From Epiperipatus broadwayi (taxonomy: Eukaryota > Onychophora > Udeonychophora > Euonychophora > Peripatidae): a stretch of DNA of 64,000 nt. Positions 61,079 to 64,000 of the stretch are shown one piece after another. Made by a program: the position numbers and the translations under genes. Under the pieces are notes generated by a model. That model did not search any database. It saw nothing but the letters and a program-made list of their open reading frames with translations, and was not told the DNA's origin. The stretch covers positions 1,319,591 through 1,383,590 of the forward strand of contig JAQFVV010000228.1 in NCBI GenBank assembly GCA_028023455.1. The letters are read 5' to 3'. Within the stretch, counting starts at the first letter, position 1, and each line of letters starts with the position of its first letter.

Positions 61079-64000
61079 TGATGATATATATATATATATA
61101 TGATATAAATTAATTTAAAAAGTGTGTACTGTATACACACTAATATATTAGCCAAAATAATATTTAAAATATATATTATATGAGTCTCCATGTGGATATA
61201 GAATACATACATAATTATGATATAAGTTTTAAAATTATTTATATACATTAAAATACTAGTATAAATAATTAACAGAAAAAAGTAATCTACAATAGACAGT
61301 TTAAATTACAAACACATACAAATATATATAATATAGATGTTAGTTTTTATTATGTAAAAAAATATTTATAAAGTAATCTTCTAAGTATTAAAACTGCAAC
61401 AAATTTTAAAAAAATACATATAAAAACATAAGATATATTAATAAGATTAATTTTAATATTAATAATTTGTAAAATCATTCAAGTACATTAACGCAGCAAC
61501 AAAAATAACATTGCTAACCTTTTGTTTATTCTTCTTGCAATTAAAATTGTTGATGATGAAATGCAAAAGCTTCACTAAGTGATAATATATTAATTATCCA
61601 CAATTGCAAGCATATTCTTAAAATGTGATGTAATGTTTTTTTAATGCAGCACCAAGCATTAGCAATGTGAATTATAAAATTATGTTTCTTTTATTTATTT
61701 TTTTGTATTATTATATATATATTTAAACTACGGTTAAGTGAATAGACATGGTTTTGAGACAGGGGATACGACCACATTATAATAAATTTATTATGAATAA
61801 ATCTAAATGTGTTATGGTTTTTTGCTTTGGATTGCATCCTTTTGATTTCATGCCCAAAGAAAATGTATACAATGAATGACAAATACAATAAATTTAGAAT
61901 TTAAGATTTTAAAAATATCAAAAGTGATCAAGATTCATTTTAATCAAATGCCATTTAGATAACTTTCATTGCAATTGTTTTTTTAATCATCATCATCATT
62001 ATTATTATTATTTCAAATTTTATTATTAATCATTTCTTCTTGTCAGAACTTCTAATACATTAAAAACGTTTTTTAGAAAAGTAATATCAATTTTTGATAG
62101 TAAATGTATTGTTTGTTTTTTTTTAAAATTAAATTAAACAAAACTTGATCTGAACAATACACCAAGCATAATACTATTAGAAAAGTTGTGCAATTGCTAA
62201 CTTGTGTTGTTTATTTTTGTGTTATTACTAACAAGTTAGTTGTATTTGACAACTTTAAATAAAGTTTATAATTTTCTAGACATTGAACATTTAATGACAG
62301 ATGATGGAAACAGTCCAACATATTATCACATCTAATACACCATCATCACAAACCTTCAGGCAAATAATAACATTAAATATAAATCCTAATATTAAAAAAG
62401 TAAAAAAAAATGCACAACTCCCTTTTTTCCCCCTATGTAATTTTCTTTTATAGAAGCTTCTTAATAAAAAAACAACAACACATATTTGCATCGCAAAGCG
62501 CTTAGCCACATAAGTAGATACAGATATTTAGTTTGTGTCTATCTGTATTAATATTTCTTTGTCTTCAGCTTTGTGCGTTCATGCATTTTAGTGCATTTTA
62601 TATTTTATACTTTGGAATAATTAGCCACAAAGTTTAAACTTTTTGCTTATTCCAATACAATCTTTTGTGAATTTTTTTCATTCTTTTTTAGACTTTAACT
62701 ATCACATATTAAGTATTAGTCAGGTATAACACTATAAGTCAAACACGATTTTTTTCACCTCCAATTTCTCTAGTCTATTTTTCATTATAGAATATTTAAT
62801 GTGGCTTTCTTCTTAAAAAAGTAAGACTTCTAACTTAAAAGTATACAGATATTAGAAAACAACATGTATGTTGTATAAGTAAAAGTACCTGCTAAAAGCA
62901 TGGGTTAATAGCACTGCAACTGGAGGGCAATTATAAAGCCAGAATAAACAAATATAAAATGTAAAAATTATAATTAGAATAAATAATGTCTAATTATTCC
63001 ACTATTGTAAAAATGTCTCATAAAAGAAATACAGATATAGATGATCAGAAAATCCATCATAATGATGTAAGAAACTTCATTATTGTAAAATGAGACTTCA
63101 AATATTATCACAGTTCATTAAAGCCTATGGTTTACCTGCCTTAAAAGACCAAATGATAAACTATTACTAATAATGATGTGAGTCTGTTGCTGACTTTGTT
63201 ACATTCCTGTGTATCTTTGGGAAAGAAGATAATAAAATCAGAAATACTTGTCCTGGAAACTTTACAAACTGTTTGACAACCTACTTTTCCCACAATAAAT
63301 ACATCATTAAATGTAATCACAAAACAGTCTTGTGGAATAGTAAAAAATTAACCTTCATTTGCCACTCACATAGTCAGTAAATGGGTATCTATACTTCTTT
63401 AAATAAAATAAAAAAAAGCTAAAATTCTCACCATCAGCAGATGAGTAGCTCCATGAATAATGTTTTTTCCATAAAAGGAGTCTTGCAAGGCTTTTAATCT
63501 GTATTTTACAAATGTTTATTTGTTTTTTGTTTTTTTAATTTTGTTTTAAAAAAATCCCACAATGAATTAATAAAGATATTTAGTTAATGCATACAATTTA
63601 TTATCAGATAATTAAAGAAATGCACACTTTTACTATGATTAATGTTGACAAATGTTGTATAATAGGTAGGCTTAATTCATTAAATATTTGTTATGATTGC
63701 AATTATTTAATCACTGGTGCGAAAGAATATTTCTGACAAAAAAAAAAATTAAAAATGGACTACTTTGAGATTTTGCTCAATTATGATATGATATGGAAAC
63801 TTATTAATAAGTAGAAACCTACAAAGATCTTTTGGAATCAAATGCTTATTGGAAGTTATTTCCATCTTTTTTTCAATATCTACAATCATATATTCAAAAC
63901 GTAAAAGCAATAATTGAAGCTTTAAAAAAAAATAGAAAAGGTTTTTTTAATTTTACATAAATAATGTTGAGAAAATCATAATAATGATTTATTTGTAATT
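61079..64000. other. AT-rich DNA, no gene seen
   Basis: It starts with a TA run (about 61084-61101) after the RTE tail. A CAT/ATT trinucleotide tract lies at 61988-62011. The frames at 61691-61888 and 62291-62509 have no recognisable domain and look like chance frames. Confidence 0.5.

Noticed and set aside
60623-61248. Minus-strand frames over the RTE 3' end
   Set aside because: The plus strand carries the recognisable reverse transcriptase C-terminus and family 3' end; the minus frames are shadows.
1-64000. CRISPR array, bacterial operons or a prophage
   Set aside because: There are no regularly spaced short repeats with unique spacers, no ribosome-binding-site-led gene chains, and the repeats are of animal type.

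Overview
The window reads as gene-poor, repeat-rich nuclear DNA from an invertebrate animal. By eye it is about three quarters or more A+T. It has no operon structure or dense reading frames, many microsatellites, and decayed copies of animal-type transposons: RTE-like and CR1/Jockey-like LINEs, a Penelope-like element, a pogo/Tigger-like DNA transposon and a short tRNA-Gly SINE. I cannot name the phylum. I found no host protein-coding exon, rRNA or functional tRNA gene that I can support. Almost every recognisable coding stretch belongs to a mobile element, and most are broken.

Layout. 1-8.2 kb: AT-rich DNA with two large imperfect foldbacks (3845-4700, centred on a TAA microsatellite, and 5331-5975). 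8.2 kb: an RTE 3' end. 9.1-10.7 kb: a strongly pyrimidine-skewed tract. 16.7 kb: a tRNA-Gly SINE with a clear target-site duplication (TSD). 18.3 kb: a 5'-truncated LINE with a TSD. 20.5-21.1 kb: a Penelope-like GIY-YIG relic, next to an unclassified repeat that recurs inverted at 36.3-36.8 kb. 23.1-23.7 kb: a pogo/Tigger-like transposase relic. 24-36 kb: mostly featureless AT-rich DNA with small palindromes. 36.9-40.0 kb: the best preserved element, a nearly full-length RTE-like LINE with endonuclease and reverse transcriptase, broken by a few frameshifts and stops.

44.8-56.3 kb is the most structured region. Two direct copies (A and B) of a repeat of about 3.3-3.5 kb are separated by about 3.4 kb that contains a decayed coiled-coil (gag/ORF1-like) gene on the minus strand. 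Copy A carries a 1368-bp insertion made of three tandem units (444, 417 and 455 bp), flanked by a 9-bp TSD; copy B keeps the empty site. Each unit carries, on the minus strand, a 59-nt sequence that folds as a type I hammerhead ribozyme: CTGACGA and GAAA cores, a GTC cleavage site, covarying stem I, and a self-complementary stem III. I read this as a retrozyme-like element, a non-coding retroelement built of self-cleaving tandem monomers. Copy B carries the reciprocal marker, a tRNA-Gly SINE missing from A.

56-64 kb: AT-rich DNA with a CR1/Jockey-like LINE 3' relic (58.86-59.51 kb), a long TA microsatellite, and a dead RTE copy (59.6-61.1 kb) interrupted by an inverted fragment of the same RTE family.

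How the parts may work together: the SINE and the ribozyme array encode no protein and would depend on reverse transcriptases supplied elsewhere. LINEs and Penelope-like elements are the plausible donors, and relics of both are present. All family assignments were made by reading motifs; no database search was run.
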